Of a stretch of 64,000 nucleotides of DNA, positions 47,557-55,793 are shown in pieces. The notes beneath the pieces are model-generated. The model had not been told where the DNA came from. It saw nothing but the letters and a program-made list of their open reading frames with translations, and ran no database searches. Made by a program: the position numbers and the translations under genes. The first letter of the stretch is position 1. Each line of letters starts with the position of its first letter. Source of the stretch: Rubrivirga marina (GTDB lineage Bacteria > Bacteroidota > Rhodothermia > Rhodothermales > Rubricoccaceae); contig NZ_MQWD01000001.1 of the NCBI RefSeq assembly GCF_002283365.1, forward strand, positions 1,795,395-1,859,394, given 5' to 3'.

Positions 47557-49407
47557 CTAGAAGCCGGTGGGGGAGGGCCGCCAGTCGCGGGCGACCTCGG
47601 CGTAGAACCGCTGGAGCACGCCGAACGCCAGCTTCCGCTCGCCGCGCTCGGACAGCAGGCCCTTCCGGTTCCAGAACTCCTGGATCGTCGGGAGCGGACG
47701 GCGCGGGCTCCGGAAGTCCATGAGGATCCACGGGCTCAGGCCGCGCAGGAACGGGACGTCCCGGAGCATGGCGAGCTGCTCCTCGTAGAGGTAGGCCTGG
47801 TAGTCCTCGCTCCAGCGCGTGAGCGAGTCGCCGCGGAGGCCGTAGAGCGCGCCGGCCCCGAACTCCGAGAGCACGAGCGGCTTCCCGACCGTGTCCTCCC
47901 AGCGGATCGTCCCGATCTTGTCGGGCAGCCCGTCGTACCACCCCACGTACTCGTTCACGCCGACGACGTCGAGGTGCTCGGCCAGCGGGTCCTCGACGCG
48001 GAAGACGGTCGAGCCGTCGGGCTGGCGCTCGTGGTCGGCGAAGACGGCGGCCGTGATGAGGCGGGTGGGGTCGAGGGCGCGCGCGGTCTCCGTGAGGCGC
48101 GTGAGGAAGTCGGTGCGGGCGGGCGAGACGGGCGTCTCGTTGGCCACCGACCACAGGACGACGGCCGCCCGGTTCTTGTCGCGCGTGATCATCTCGCGGA
48201 GCTGCTGGTCGGCGCTGGCGAACGTGGCCGGGTCGTCCCAGGCGAGGGCCCAGTAGGCCGGGATCTCGCTCCACACAAGGAGCCCCATCTCGTCGGCCGC
48301 GCGGACCATGGCCTCGTTGTGCGGGTAGTGCGCGAGGCGGACGTAGTTGCACCCGAGCTCCGTCGCCCACTCCAAGAGCTGGCGGTCCTCGTCGGGCGTG
48401 AGCCCACGTCCGCCCCGAAACGGCGCCTCCTCGTGGATCGAGATGCCGCGCAGAAACACGGGCTCGCCGTTGACGAGCACGTCGACCCCGTCGACCTCGA
48501 CCGTCCGGAACCCGATCCGGTCCTCGACGCGGTCGGTCTCGGCTTCGACCACGACGTCGTAGAGGCGCGGGTCGAGGGGCGCCCACCGCTCGCCGCGGAA
48601 CGGGAGGCGGAGGCGCGCGACGCCGTCGGCGTCGGTCTGCGCGCTCGCCTCGGCGCCGAGTTCGGGGATGGCCACCCTCACGCGCTGCCCGAGGCGGGCA
48701 CCGTCGAGGGCGACCCAGGCGACGATCTCCTCCGGCGCCTCGGGGTCGAGCTGGACGCTGTAGTCGCGGACGTAGGTCGCGGGCAGGCGGAGGAGCCGCA
48801 CCGAGCGCGTGATGCCGCCGTAGTTCCACCAGTCCATGTTGTCCATCGGCACGCCCGCCTTGCTCCGCGTGTCGTTGGCCATGACGACGAGGGAATGGTC
48901 CTCCGCCTCGGCGCCGACGTGGTCGGTGATCTCGACGTCGAACGGCGTGTAGCCGCCCTCGTGCTCGGCGAGGAGGTCGCCGTCGAAAAACACACGGGCG
49001 CGGGCGTTGACGGCGCCGAACCGGAGGATCAGCCGTTCGTCCTCGGCACGGGCCAGCCGGACGCGGCGGCGGTACCAGACCGTCCCCTCGTAGAGGAAGA
49101 GCTCGGGCCGCTGGCTGTTCCAGTCGCCCGGGACGTGGAGCGCGTCGGCCGCGTCGAAGTCGTACTCGAGGCGGTCCCACCGTTCGGTCTCCTGGGCGTC
49201 GTGAGCGAACCAGCTGGTGGTCAGCGGCTCGTCGAAGATGTTGCGGTAGCCGACGTCGTACGGGTCGACGACGACGCGCCAGGCGCCGTCGAGGACCTCG
49301 TGGGCACGGCCGTCGGCGTGCTGGACGAGCGGGACGTGGCCGGTCTGCGTGGCGGCGGGGAGGGCGGCCGTCACAAGGAGGGCGAGGGCGATCGAGCGGG
49401 GGGACAT
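47557..49407 (-). CDS. Secreted GH2 glycosidase (beta-galactosidase/beta-glucuronidase family)
   Basis: A 616-residue exported glycoside hydrolase. Signal peptide about 1-21. A sugar-binding jelly roll (about 35-210: HVPGDWNSQRPELFLYEG, WWNYGGITRSVRLLRLP), an Ig-like domain (about 215-305), and a TIM barrel (306-616: GISIHEEAPFRGG, NYVRLAHYPHNE). Acid/base E424 is in LWSVANETP and the nucleophile E515 in VLSEFGAGA; NEYVGWYDG (485-493) precedes it, as in beta-glucuronidases. Substrate class remains open between galactoside and glucuronide. No T9SS tail is visible. The longer in-frame ORF to 49533 runs into the tRNA-Thr gene, so ATG 49407 is right. Confidence 0.88.
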   Translation of the reverse strand: MSPRSIALALLVTAALPAATQTGHVPLVQHADGRAHEVLDGAWRVVVDPYDVGYRNIFDEPLTTSWFAHDAQETERWDRLEYDFDAADALHVPGDWNSQRPELFLYEGTVWYRRRVRLARAEDERLILRFGAVNARARVFFDGDLLAEHEGGYTPFDVEITDHVGAEAEDHSLVVMANDTRSKAGVPMDNMDWWNYGGITRSVRLLRLPATYVRDYSVQLDPEAPEEIVAWVALDGARLGQRVRVAIPELGAEASAQTDADGVARLRLPFRGERWAPLDPRLYDVVVEAETDRVEDRIGFRTVEVDGVDVLVNGEPVFLRGISIHEEAPFRGGRGLTPDEDRQLLEWATELGCNYVRLAHYPHNEAMVRAADEMGLLVWSEIPAYWALAWDDPATFASADQQLREMITRDKNRAAVVLWSVANETPVSPARTDFLTRLTETARALDPTRLITAAVFADHERQPDGSTVFRVEDPLAEHLDVVGVNEYVGWYDGLPDKIGTIRWEDTVGKPLVLSEFGAGALYGLRGDSLTRWSEDYQAYLYEEQLAMLRDVPFLRGLSPWILMDFRSPRRPLPTIQEFWNRKGLLSERGERKLAFGVLQRFYAEVARDWRPSPTGF

Positions 49408-49502
49408 GGGCGGCGGTTCACGGTGTTTTCGGCCAGGGGCGGGTTGGCGGGCCCGGCGGGGCGTCGTAGGTTTCGCACCCGCTGGCGCCCGCCGCCGGCC
49501 AC

Positions 49503-49574
49503 GCCAACGTAGCTCAGGGGTAGAGCAGCTCACTCGTAATGAGCAGGTCGTCGGTTCAAATCCGACCGTTGGCT
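49503..49574 (+). tRNA. tRNA-Thr(CGT), island insertion site
   Basis: A 72-nt cloverleaf: acceptor GCCAACG/CGTTGGC, D arm GCTC/GAGC, anticodon stem GCTCA/TGAGC around CTCGTAA (anticodon CGT, reads ACG), T arm GTCGG-TTCAAAT-CCGAC, discriminator T, no encoded CCA. A tyrosine recombinase begins 163 bp downstream on the same strand, so the 3' half of this tRNA is the likely attachment site. Confidence 0.95.
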
Positions 49575-49737
49575 CCCGAGACCGGCCTCCAGACCCCTGG
49601 AAAGCCGGTCTCTTCGCTTCGGGCTCCCACGCCGACCGCCGTCCCGGCCACCGCCGGGCCCCCGAACGGTCAACATGTGGTCAACGGCCGCCGCCGGTCG
49701 CACGGGGTTCCAAGCGCTGCGACAGCCCCGCAGCCCC

Positions 49738-50796
49738 ATGGCACGGCTCCACCGCTCGAAGGGCAGCTACTACGCCCGGTTCCACGACAAGACGAAGTCG
49801 CCCGCCCGGAAGACGGTCCCTCTCCGGACCCGCGACGAGGCCGCCGCCCGCGCGGCGCTCCGCCGGCTCGAGGTCCACTACGCCGAGGGCCGGTTCGACC
49901 CCTGGGCCCCTCCCGAGGCCCCGCCCACCCGCCTGTCCGAGGCCGTCGCGGTCTTCTTCGAGGCCAAGGCCCACCGGGCCCCGGCGACGCTCCGGCTCTA
50001 CCACACGGTCCTCGACGGGCTCGTCGCGCACGTCGGCGACCCGCTCCTGAGGGACGTCCGGCCCCGCGACGTCCTCGCCTTCCTCGGCGCCCGCGACCTC
50101 AACGACACGGGCCGCGACGCGTACTTCACCCGGCTCAAGGCGTTCTTCCGGTGGTGCCGCCGGCAGGGCCTCGCCGACGACGTGGTGACCGACCGGGTCG
50201 ACGTCCCGCGCGGCCCGCAGGTGTTCCCGCACTGGCTGACTCGGGACGAGTTCGGCCGGCTCGTCGGCGCGATCCGGTCGGCGGCCGGCGAGGCCAACGA
50301 GGGCGAGGTCGCGTGGCTCATCCCGTTCGTCACCGTCGCCGTGTACACCGGGCTCCGGCTCGGGGAGCTCGTCGGGCTCCGCTGGGCCGACGTGGACCTC
50401 GAGTCCCGGCGCCTCGTCGTCCGGAACCGGGCGGCGGCCCGGACCAAGAGCAGGAGGGACCGGTCGGTCCCGCTCGCGGGCCCGGCCGTCCGGGCGTTCG
50501 AGTCGGTGGGGAGAGGGGACCGCGAGGCGCTCGTGTTCGTCGGCGCTGGCGGGGGGCGGGTCAACAAGGAGTACGCGTCGAAGGCGTTCCTCCGGTACCG
50601 CCGGGCGGCCGGCCTCGCCGAGGAGATCCACTTCCACTCGCTCCGCCACACGTGTGCCTCGTGGCTCGTCCAGGGGGGCGTCTCGCTCGTCCGGGTCAAG
50701 GAGGTCCTCGGGCACGCGTCGATCCAGACGGTCATGCGCTACGCCCACCTCGCGCCGAGCACCGCGCTCGACGAGGTGGAGCGGGCGCTCGGGTGA
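49738..50796 (+). CDS. Tyrosine recombinase/integrase
   Basis: A 352-residue site-specific recombinase. An N-terminal arm/AP2-like region (MARLHRSKGSYYARFHDK), a SAM-like core-binding domain (about 62-150: RLSEAVAVFFEAKAHRAPAT), and a catalytic domain with the full set: R207 (YTGLRLGEL), K about 237, H300xxR303 (HFHSLRHTCAS), H326 (VLGHASIQ) and nucleophile Y335 (TVMRYAHLAP). Position right after tRNA-Thr, in the same orientation, implies an integrated element using that tRNA. ATG 49738 begins the arm domain; upstream in-frame codons are not conserved. It converges with a three-gene minus-strand module whose last stop is 18 bp away. Confidence 0.93.
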   Translation: MARLHRSKGSYYARFHDKTKSPARKTVPLRTRDEAAARAALRRLEVHYAEGRFDPWAPPEAPPTRLSEAVAVFFEAKAHRAPATLRLYHTVLDGLVAHVGDPLLRDVRPRDVLAFLGARDLNDTGRDAYFTRLKAFFRWCRRQGLADDVVTDRVDVPRGPQVFPHWLTRDEFGRLVGAIRSAAGEANEGEVAWLIPFVTVAVYTGLRLGELVGLRWADVDLESRRLVVRNRAAARTKSRRDRSVPLAGPAVRAFESVGRGDREALVFVGAGGGRVNKEYASKAFLRYRRAAGLAEEIHFHSLRHTCASWLVQGGVSLVRVKEVLGHASIQTVMRYAHLAPSTALDEVERALG

Positions 50797-50814
50797 GCCC
50801 GCGCGGCCCGTGTA

Positions 50815-51354
50815 CTACAGGACGTCGGGGTGGAGGACGACGAAGGCGACCCGGTCGGTGGCCACGACGTTCCTCTCCCCGTCGTCGTCGGTGAACGCGA
50901 AGAACGGGGCGAAGAGGAAGCCCTCGGGGACCGTGTCCGGCAACGTATCGGCGGTCTCGCGTGTCTGGTCGTGGAGGTCGAGCACGCCGACGCCCTCGAT
51001 CCCGATCGTCACGACGGGCGGGGCCCACTCGTGCTCCTCGGCGACCCGCTCCGGGACGGCGACCCCGTAGACGCCGGGCGGGGGAGGCCCCTCGGCCAGC
51101 CCGTACTCGTACGAGTGGGTGACGAGCGTGAGGTGCTCGCGGTCGAGGAGGGCGAGGGAGCCGTCGGCGAGCGGGACGCGGACCCAGAGCGGGGGCTCGT
51201 CCGCCGGCTCCCCGTCGTCGTCGACGGGGAACGTGAGCGCGGCGAGCGTCGCCTCGGCCGCGGCGGCGGACACGCCGAAGGTGACGGGCTCCGGCAGTCC
51301 CTCGAACGTGACGAGGAGGTAGTTCTCGGCGAGCGAGTACGGCCGGAACTCCAT
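50815..51354 (-). CDS. Unknown acidic protein of the island module
   Basis: A 179-residue soluble, acidic protein without recognised family. It opens MEFRPYSLAENYLLVTFEGL and has alternating predicted strands (PVTFGVSAAAAEATLAALTF, WVRVPLADGSLALLDREHL), with an aromatic FLFAPFFAFTDDDGERNVV near the C-terminus. No cysteine, signal peptide or membrane segment. It is the third gene of a minus-strand cluster, 38 bp after the DUF5131 gene, so probably co-transcribed with it and the HTH gene. Could be an accessory or immunity component; this is only positional. Confidence 0.6.
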   Translation of the reverse strand: MEFRPYSLAENYLLVTFEGLPEPVTFGVSAAAAEATLAALTFPVDDDGEPADEPPLWVRVPLADGSLALLDREHLTLVTHSYEYGLAEGPPPPGVYGVAVPERVAEEHEWAPPVVTIGIEGVGVLDLHDQTRETADTLPDTVPEGFLFAPFFAFTDDDGERNVVATDRVAFVVLHPDVL

Positions 51355-51392
51355 GGGTCGGGCGGGGCGATGGGTGTTGGGACGGCAGAGCG

Positions 51393-52229
51393 TTACTCCC
51401 GGCGGGCTCCACGGGCGCTCGTCTTGGCCGCCGCGGCCTGGAGACACGCGTGGCGCATGAACTCCGCGTACCACTCGGGCTCGTCGTCGTGGGTCCGGCC
51501 GTCTAGCTCACGGCCGGCCCGCTTGGTCCCGACGAGGTCGCCCTCGGCGTCGTGTGCGCCCCACTGCTTGAAGTGGAACGCGACGCCCTGCTCGGCGCAC
51601 GCGTCGCGGATCTCGCGGGCCCACTCCGGCCGCATGGGCCGGGCGCCCGCCTCGCCCGGCGTGTGCGAGTCGCTCTCGCCGCCCACGATGGCGTAGTCGA
51701 TGCCGGTGAGGTCGACGTGGCCGTCGGCGTCGAGGACCGAGCCGAGGAGGGGCTCGAAGCTCACGAACGTCCGGCGGGCCCCGCATTCGCGGAGCGCGTC
51801 GAGGCGGTACGAGCGCTCGGCGTCCTCGACCGACACGCCGGCCATGACGTGGTCGCCCCATGGGAGGTGGGGCCCGAGTTCGGCCAGCCGGCGCTCCCGT
51901 TTCGTCAGGACCATGTAGAGGTGCCAGGGCGCCCGGCCCATCGCCTCGAACACCTCGTACACGAACTCGTCCGGGATCGCCTCGTGGAGGAGGTCGCTCA
52001 TCGAGTTGACGAACACCTTCGAGGGAGTGAGCACGCTGGCCGTCGCGTCGAGCGTCCGGGGGTGGAGCGTGACGGCCGTCCCCGCTGCGTACTTGCCGGG
52101 GACGTTGTACTGGAGCCGGCTCTCGACCTCCGAGAACATGTAGCACCGGTCGCAGCCGGGAGAGACCCGCGTGCACCCGGTCGTCGGGTTCCACGTCTCC
52201 TCGGCCCACTCAATCTTCGTCGCGGCCAT
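51393..52229 (-). CDS. DUF5131 / phage Gp37-Gp68 family three-Cys-motif protein
   Basis: A 278-residue protein. The cluster C19-x6-C26-x2-C29 (TGCTRVSPGCDRCYM) follows WAEETWNPTTG and fits a radical-SAM-like Fe-S site; the rest is a TIM-barrel pattern: VFVNSMSDLLHEAIPDEFV (72-90), PWHLYMVLTKRERRL, VMAGVSVEDAERSYRLDAL, FVSFEPLLGSV, YAIVGGESDSH, and the end segment GVAFHFKQWGA. Known in phages and mobile elements and often near genes called three-Cys-motif partners (TcmP); no TcmP is seen here. Reaction unknown. ATG 52229 is taken (MAATKIEW); a longer start at 52307 adds a hydrophobic non-conserved stretch. Confidence 0.85.
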   Translation of the reverse strand: MAATKIEWAEETWNPTTGCTRVSPGCDRCYMFSEVESRLQYNVPGKYAAGTAVTLHPRTLDATASVLTPSKVFVNSMSDLLHEAIPDEFVYEVFEAMGRAPWHLYMVLTKRERRLAELGPHLPWGDHVMAGVSVEDAERSYRLDALRECGARRTFVSFEPLLGSVLDADGHVDLTGIDYAIVGGESDSHTPGEAGARPMRPEWAREIRDACAEQGVAFHFKQWGAHDAEGDLVGTKRAGRELDGRTHDDEPEWYAEFMRHACLQAAAAKTSARGARRE

Positions 52230-52303
52230 CCCGACGGCCGCCACGAGCGCGGCGGCGAGTGCGAGCGGGAGGGGGGCGGCGGTGACGACGGTGACGAGGA
52301 CGA

Positions 52304-53992
52304 TCATTGACGGGAGGACGGGCGGGGGAGGTCGGCTGTGACCGGCGCGGGGGCCCGCTCTGGGGTCTGTTCTGGATCATCGGCGACGCCTGACAGGCCG
52401 TCCCACGGGCGGTGCGGGACGTCGGCCGCCGCGACGAACGCGAGGCCGCGCGGTCTCATCCCGAGGAAGGAGTCGTAGGCCCCGCGGCTCGTCCTCTTGC
52501 CGCGGAGGATGACGGCCGACGCTGAGGCGGGGAGACGGCCGAGCAACTCGTCGGGCAGGGGAGAGGGCCAGCTATCGAGCACCAAGATGCCACGGACCCC
52601 CGCTCTGTCGAACGCGTCGAGCGCGCGACGGGCGGCCTCCACTCCGTCGTCGTCCGCGCCGTCGATGCCGATGGCCGGGTGGACATTGGGTGGCCACGCG
52701 ACCGCGTCGAGCCGGTCGGCGTGCCGTGTGGCGGCGAGGAACGCGAGGTGTTCTCCGGCCCCCGCACGTCGTAAGATCTCGGAGACGACCTCGTCGGGGA
52801 GGTCGGACCGGAGAAGGTCGACGCCCGGGGCTAGGAGGACCGCTCGGGCAGTCGGGAGTCTGAGGTCGAGGGCGTGCGGCCGCGTGTTCGCCGGTTGTGT
52901 GAGCCGCGCCGGGACGTAGCACGGCGGGGCGGCGTCGGAGGCGGGGAACCACGAGGTCGCGCTCCGGAACGGGCCGGGGAGGAGGACGGGCCACGTCCAG
53001 GCGGCCACCTCGGGCTCGAGTCGGCAGCGGGCCATCGACCGTCGTCCCCTGACGTCGCGTCTCTCGATCGGGTCGAGGTCGTCGGTGTCGTCCTCGTCCA
53101 GCGCCCCGACGAGCGGCGAGACGAGGCCGCTCGTCGGCGCGTACGCTGCGAGGTACGAGCCGCCGACCACGCTGAGCGCGGCCGTGGCGTCCGGGCTGGT
53201 GTCCGACCGGTCGAGGAGGTGCCTCTCCAGCAGGACCGTGAGGCCTCCGGGGACGTCGGTGCGTCGTGGAGCCGGTGCGCCCCGTTCGGTGGCGAGCGCT
53301 CGGACGGCCCCGCGGAGCGCGGCTCGGTCGACCGACTTGAGCCGTCCCTCCGCGTCGTACGACGTGTCCGCGTCGGCCTCGTGGGTCGCCCGTCGCCAGA
53401 CCTCCGCTTCGTCGCCCGGGTCGAGCAGCCCGAGGGCCCACCTCGTCTCCCGGTGGAGGTCGTCGGACGGGGCCGGGTTCCCGTCGAGCTCGCGTTCGAG
53501 CGCGGCCAAGCCGAGCCGTGAGGGGAGCGGCTCGGCCCCCGTGCCGAGGACCCCCGCCACGGCGTTGGCGGCGAGCTCGACATCCTCCTGTGTGAGCCGC
53601 GCCTCGTCGCCTCCCGTCGTCTCTAACGCTCGCTCCCATGCCCGGCGGCGGTCGGCGGCTTTGTCGAGCCCCGTGAGCGGCCGGAGCTGGGCCTCGCTGC
53701 GCGGGAGGGGGGCGACGCCCGCCTCCTCGAACTCGGCGTACACGCGGCCCGCCTTCGCGAGCTGGTAAGCTCGTCGGCGCCGGATCCCGAACGTCGCGAG
53801 GGCGAACTCGGCGAACGTGCCGGTCTCTACGTAGAGCTCATCGTCCATGATCGCAGCGAGGGCCCTCGCTGCTTCCACGCTCTTGGCCTGGTACTCCCGC
53901 ACGGTGGCGACGTGGGCGTCGAGGGCGATCCGGTCGGCGTCTGCCAGGCGGCGTTGGACACGGACCTCCGCCGTGGGTATGGGATCGGGCAT
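52304..53992 (-). CDS. ParB-like HTH protein with degenerate DUF5131-like C-terminal domain
   Basis: A 562-residue protein. Residues 55-125 show a plasmid/ICE-type HTH module: GTFAEFALATFGIRRRRAYQ, LPRSEAQLRPLTGLDKA. The middle is helical and acidic. The C-terminal third (about 330-530) appears to align with the neighbouring DUF5131 protein: PHALDLRLP...VLLAPGVDLLRSDLPDEVVSEIL (372-407) against LHPRTLD...VFVNSMSDLLHEAIPDEFVYEVF, then HLAFLAATRHADRL against HLYMVLTKRERRL. At the three-Cys position only one cysteine remains (C358-Y359). Start ATG 53992. It is the first gene of the minus-strand cluster, 74 bp before DUF5131. A DNA-binding partner or adaptor is inferred. Confidence 0.72.
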   Translation of the reverse strand: MPDPIPTAEVRVQRRLADADRIALDAHVATVREYQAKSVEAARALAAIMDDELYVETGTFAEFALATFGIRRRRAYQLAKAGRVYAEFEEAGVAPLPRSEAQLRPLTGLDKAADRRRAWERALETTGGDEARLTQEDVELAANAVAGVLGTGAEPLPSRLGLAALERELDGNPAPSDDLHRETRWALGLLDPGDEAEVWRRATHEADADTSYDAEGRLKSVDRAALRGAVRALATERGAPAPRRTDVPGGLTVLLERHLLDRSDTSPDATAALSVVGGSYLAAYAPTSGLVSPLVGALDEDDTDDLDPIERRDVRGRRSMARCRLEPEVAAWTWPVLLPGPFRSATSWFPASDAAPPCYVPARLTQPANTRPHALDLRLPTARAVLLAPGVDLLRSDLPDEVVSEILRRAGAGEHLAFLAATRHADRLDAVAWPPNVHPAIGIDGADDDGVEAARRALDAFDRAGVRGILVLDSWPSPLPDELLGRLPASASAVILRGKRTSRGAYDSFLGMRPRGLAFVAAADVPHRPWDGLSGVADDPEQTPERAPAPVTADLPRPSSRQ

Positions 53993-54420
53993 GGGCGGCC
54001 GGTGGGTGGACGTGGGCGTAGACGAGCACACGGATGCTACGGAAGCTGATGCGATCTCGGGCTCGTACCATCGGCCTGCTTCACGATGTCCTCTATGCCG
54101 GCTCTGCTCCGGCGCGAACGGCGGCTCCGCTCGGCCGGCCCATGCCGACCGGTTCCGGGGCCGCGCTTTGGCGCCGGGAGTTACGGCCGTGGTTAGGGAG
54201 GCGCTCATGTAGCGGGTTCGATCTCGCGATGCGAGTACTCAAACCCGTGAGTACATTGTCGGTATCCAGTCGCGGTGATCACTCAGTTCTGCGCGGCGTC
54301 CACACGCACGGCGGTCTGCCGGCGACGCTGGCTGAACCGCTCGCCTCGTCCCACGCCGCGATCATCCATGATCGCCGTGCTAAACGAGCCGCGGCCCCGC
54401 CAGCGTCGCCCCAAGGTCCC
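53993..54420. other. 428-bp divergent control region
   Basis: Lies between the ParB-like gene (-) and the Shedu gene (+). G+C is lower than elsewhere around 54180-54300, and third-codon positions there are not GC-biased, so the ORFs crossing it are unlikely to be translated. It holds a 7-bp inverted repeat (54235-54254). No tRNA or other gene is seen. Confidence 0.6.
54235..54254. promoter_or_regulatory. Operator-like inverted repeat before the Shedu gene
   Basis: GTACTCA-AACCCG-TGAGTAC, a perfect 7-bp inverted repeat with a 6-bp spacer, in an AT-richer stretch about 170 bp upstream of the preferred Shedu start. Fits a dimeric HTH repressor site. The nearby HTH protein (53992) is a possible binder, unproven. 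Confidence 0.45.
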
Positions 54421-55557
54421 GTGGAGCTTGTCCAGATCGTGAGGAGTGGAGGCGCGGCGCGGTGCGACGACGTGGTCCTTCGTGAGACCTCGACGACCCG
54501 CCTCGTCTTCCGGGCCGTCCTCGTCGACAACGCCAAGGACGCCGCGCAGCCCGTCCGGGGTTGGATCGTCTCGCAACGGAAGCGGAAGGGCGACGAGTGG
54601 GAGGACCACAACGAGGTCGCGCTCTCGAACATGAGGGCCGGGGAGTGGGTCAAGACGGAGCTCCGCGCCGAGGAGGTCGACAAGCTCGTGCGCCACGTCG
54701 GAGGCCTCTACCGGCTGTACCGGTCGGGCGGGCTCCCGTCGGGGAAGACCCACTTCCTGAAGCTAGATCTCCAGGCTGGAGAGTCCCCCGAGGATCTCGA
54801 GGGCACGGTCAGGACGCTCCTCGCCCTCGGCCGCCGGTCTGGCCTCGACACTTTCGGGAAGGTCGTCGACCTCACGCTCCGCGACGAGGACTCTGCCGAG
54901 GTCGTCCGCCAGCTCGAGCGCCTCGAGGTTTCGACGGTCCAGAAGCTCCAGAGCCTCGCCGGCGTCGCCGCCCTCCGGGCCGCGCTCGACACCTGGGAGG
55001 CGAACGAGGGCAACACGAGCGAGGAGTTCTGGCAGCAGACGTTCAAGGACAACGCGTTCATCCTCTCGCAGGCCTTCAGCGTCCCGGTCCTTCTCATCCA
55101 AGACAAGGCCTACGTCGGCGGGCGTGAGCTCTCGCGCGAGGGGGCGACCGAGCTCGACTTCCTCTACGCCAACCCGATCACAGCGAACGCGGCGTGCGTC
55201 GAGATCAAGACGCCGGCCACGCCGCTCCTCGGCACGCCCTACCGGGGGAAGTCGGGCGGGCGAGTGTACGGTGCGTCCGTCGAGCTCTCGGGCGCCCTGG
55301 CCCAGGTCCGCAACTACCGGTACCGTCTGACGACGGGGTACTCCCACCTCCGGATTGAACGCGAGGGGGAGTTCGAGGTGGCCGCGCCCCGCTGCCTCAT
55401 CGTGGCAGGCCATGCCGGCTGCAGCCTAGGCGATGACGACGCGAAGAAGCGCTCCTTCGAGGCCCTCCGTGGCGGACTCGCCGACATCGACGTGATCACG
55501 TACGACGAGTTGTTCGAGCGCGTACGGTCCCTCTGCTGCCTCCTCGAGGGTACATAG
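54421..55557 (+). CDS. sduA: Shedu anti-phage nuclease (SduA, DUF4263)
   Basis: A 378-residue (from GTG 54421) Shedu-type protein. The N-terminal part (1-190) is the family-typical mixed domain (LVFRAVLVDNAKDAAQPVRG). The core begins with NTSEEFWQQTFKDNAFILSQ (198-217). The PD-(D/E)xK nuclease site is ELDFLYAN with D246, then VEIKTP with E261 and K263, and ALAQVRNYRY with Q295. Shedu is an established single-gene anti-phage defence whose nuclease is regulated by its N-terminal domain. In-frame ATG 54229 would add 64 residues with neutral third-position composition across an operator-like repeat, so the later start is preferred; the exact start is uncertain. Confidence 0.85.
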   Translation: MELVQIVRSGGAARCDDVVLRETSTTRLVFRAVLVDNAKDAAQPVRGWIVSQRKRKGDEWEDHNEVALSNMRAGEWVKTELRAEEVDKLVRHVGGLYRLYRSGGLPSGKTHFLKLDLQAGESPEDLEGTVRTLLALGRRSGLDTFGKVVDLTLRDEDSAEVVRQLERLEVSTVQKLQSLAGVAALRAALDTWEANEGNTSEEFWQQTFKDNAFILSQAFSVPVLLIQDKAYVGGRELSREGATELDFLYANPITANAACVEIKTPATPLLGTPYRGKSGGRVYGASVELSGALAQVRNYRYRLTTGYSHLRIEREGEFEVAAPRCLIVAGHAGCSLGDDDAKKRSFEALRGGLADIDVITYDELFERVRSLCCLLEGT

Positions 55558-55793
55558 ACCGGGAGGGGCCTGCCGCAGTATCGGGAGCCGTTAGACGGTC
55601 TCGTGGCCGACCCGTGGGCCGGGCGACGTAGTGGTTCCGCAGGCCCGAGCGCATGAGCCCTTGCTGGCCGTCTTGACAGCCGAGGGCGACAGCATCGAAC
55701 TCGCCGACCGGCACCCGGCCACCGACGGGCCAGCGCTCTGAACGTCCACCTGCGTCGAGCTGAGAGTCTGGGCGCATGGCTTAGCTTCAGCGC

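Noticed and set aside
44761-49512. Very long open frame (1583 codons) antisense to uup and the GH2 gene
   Set aside because: Arg/Gly/Val-rich translation with no domains; it is the mirror frame of strongly GC3-biased genes on the other strand.
54211-54240. GGTTCGATC resembling a tRNA T-loop near the Shedu gene
   Set aside because: No acceptor, D or anticodon arms can be folded around it.
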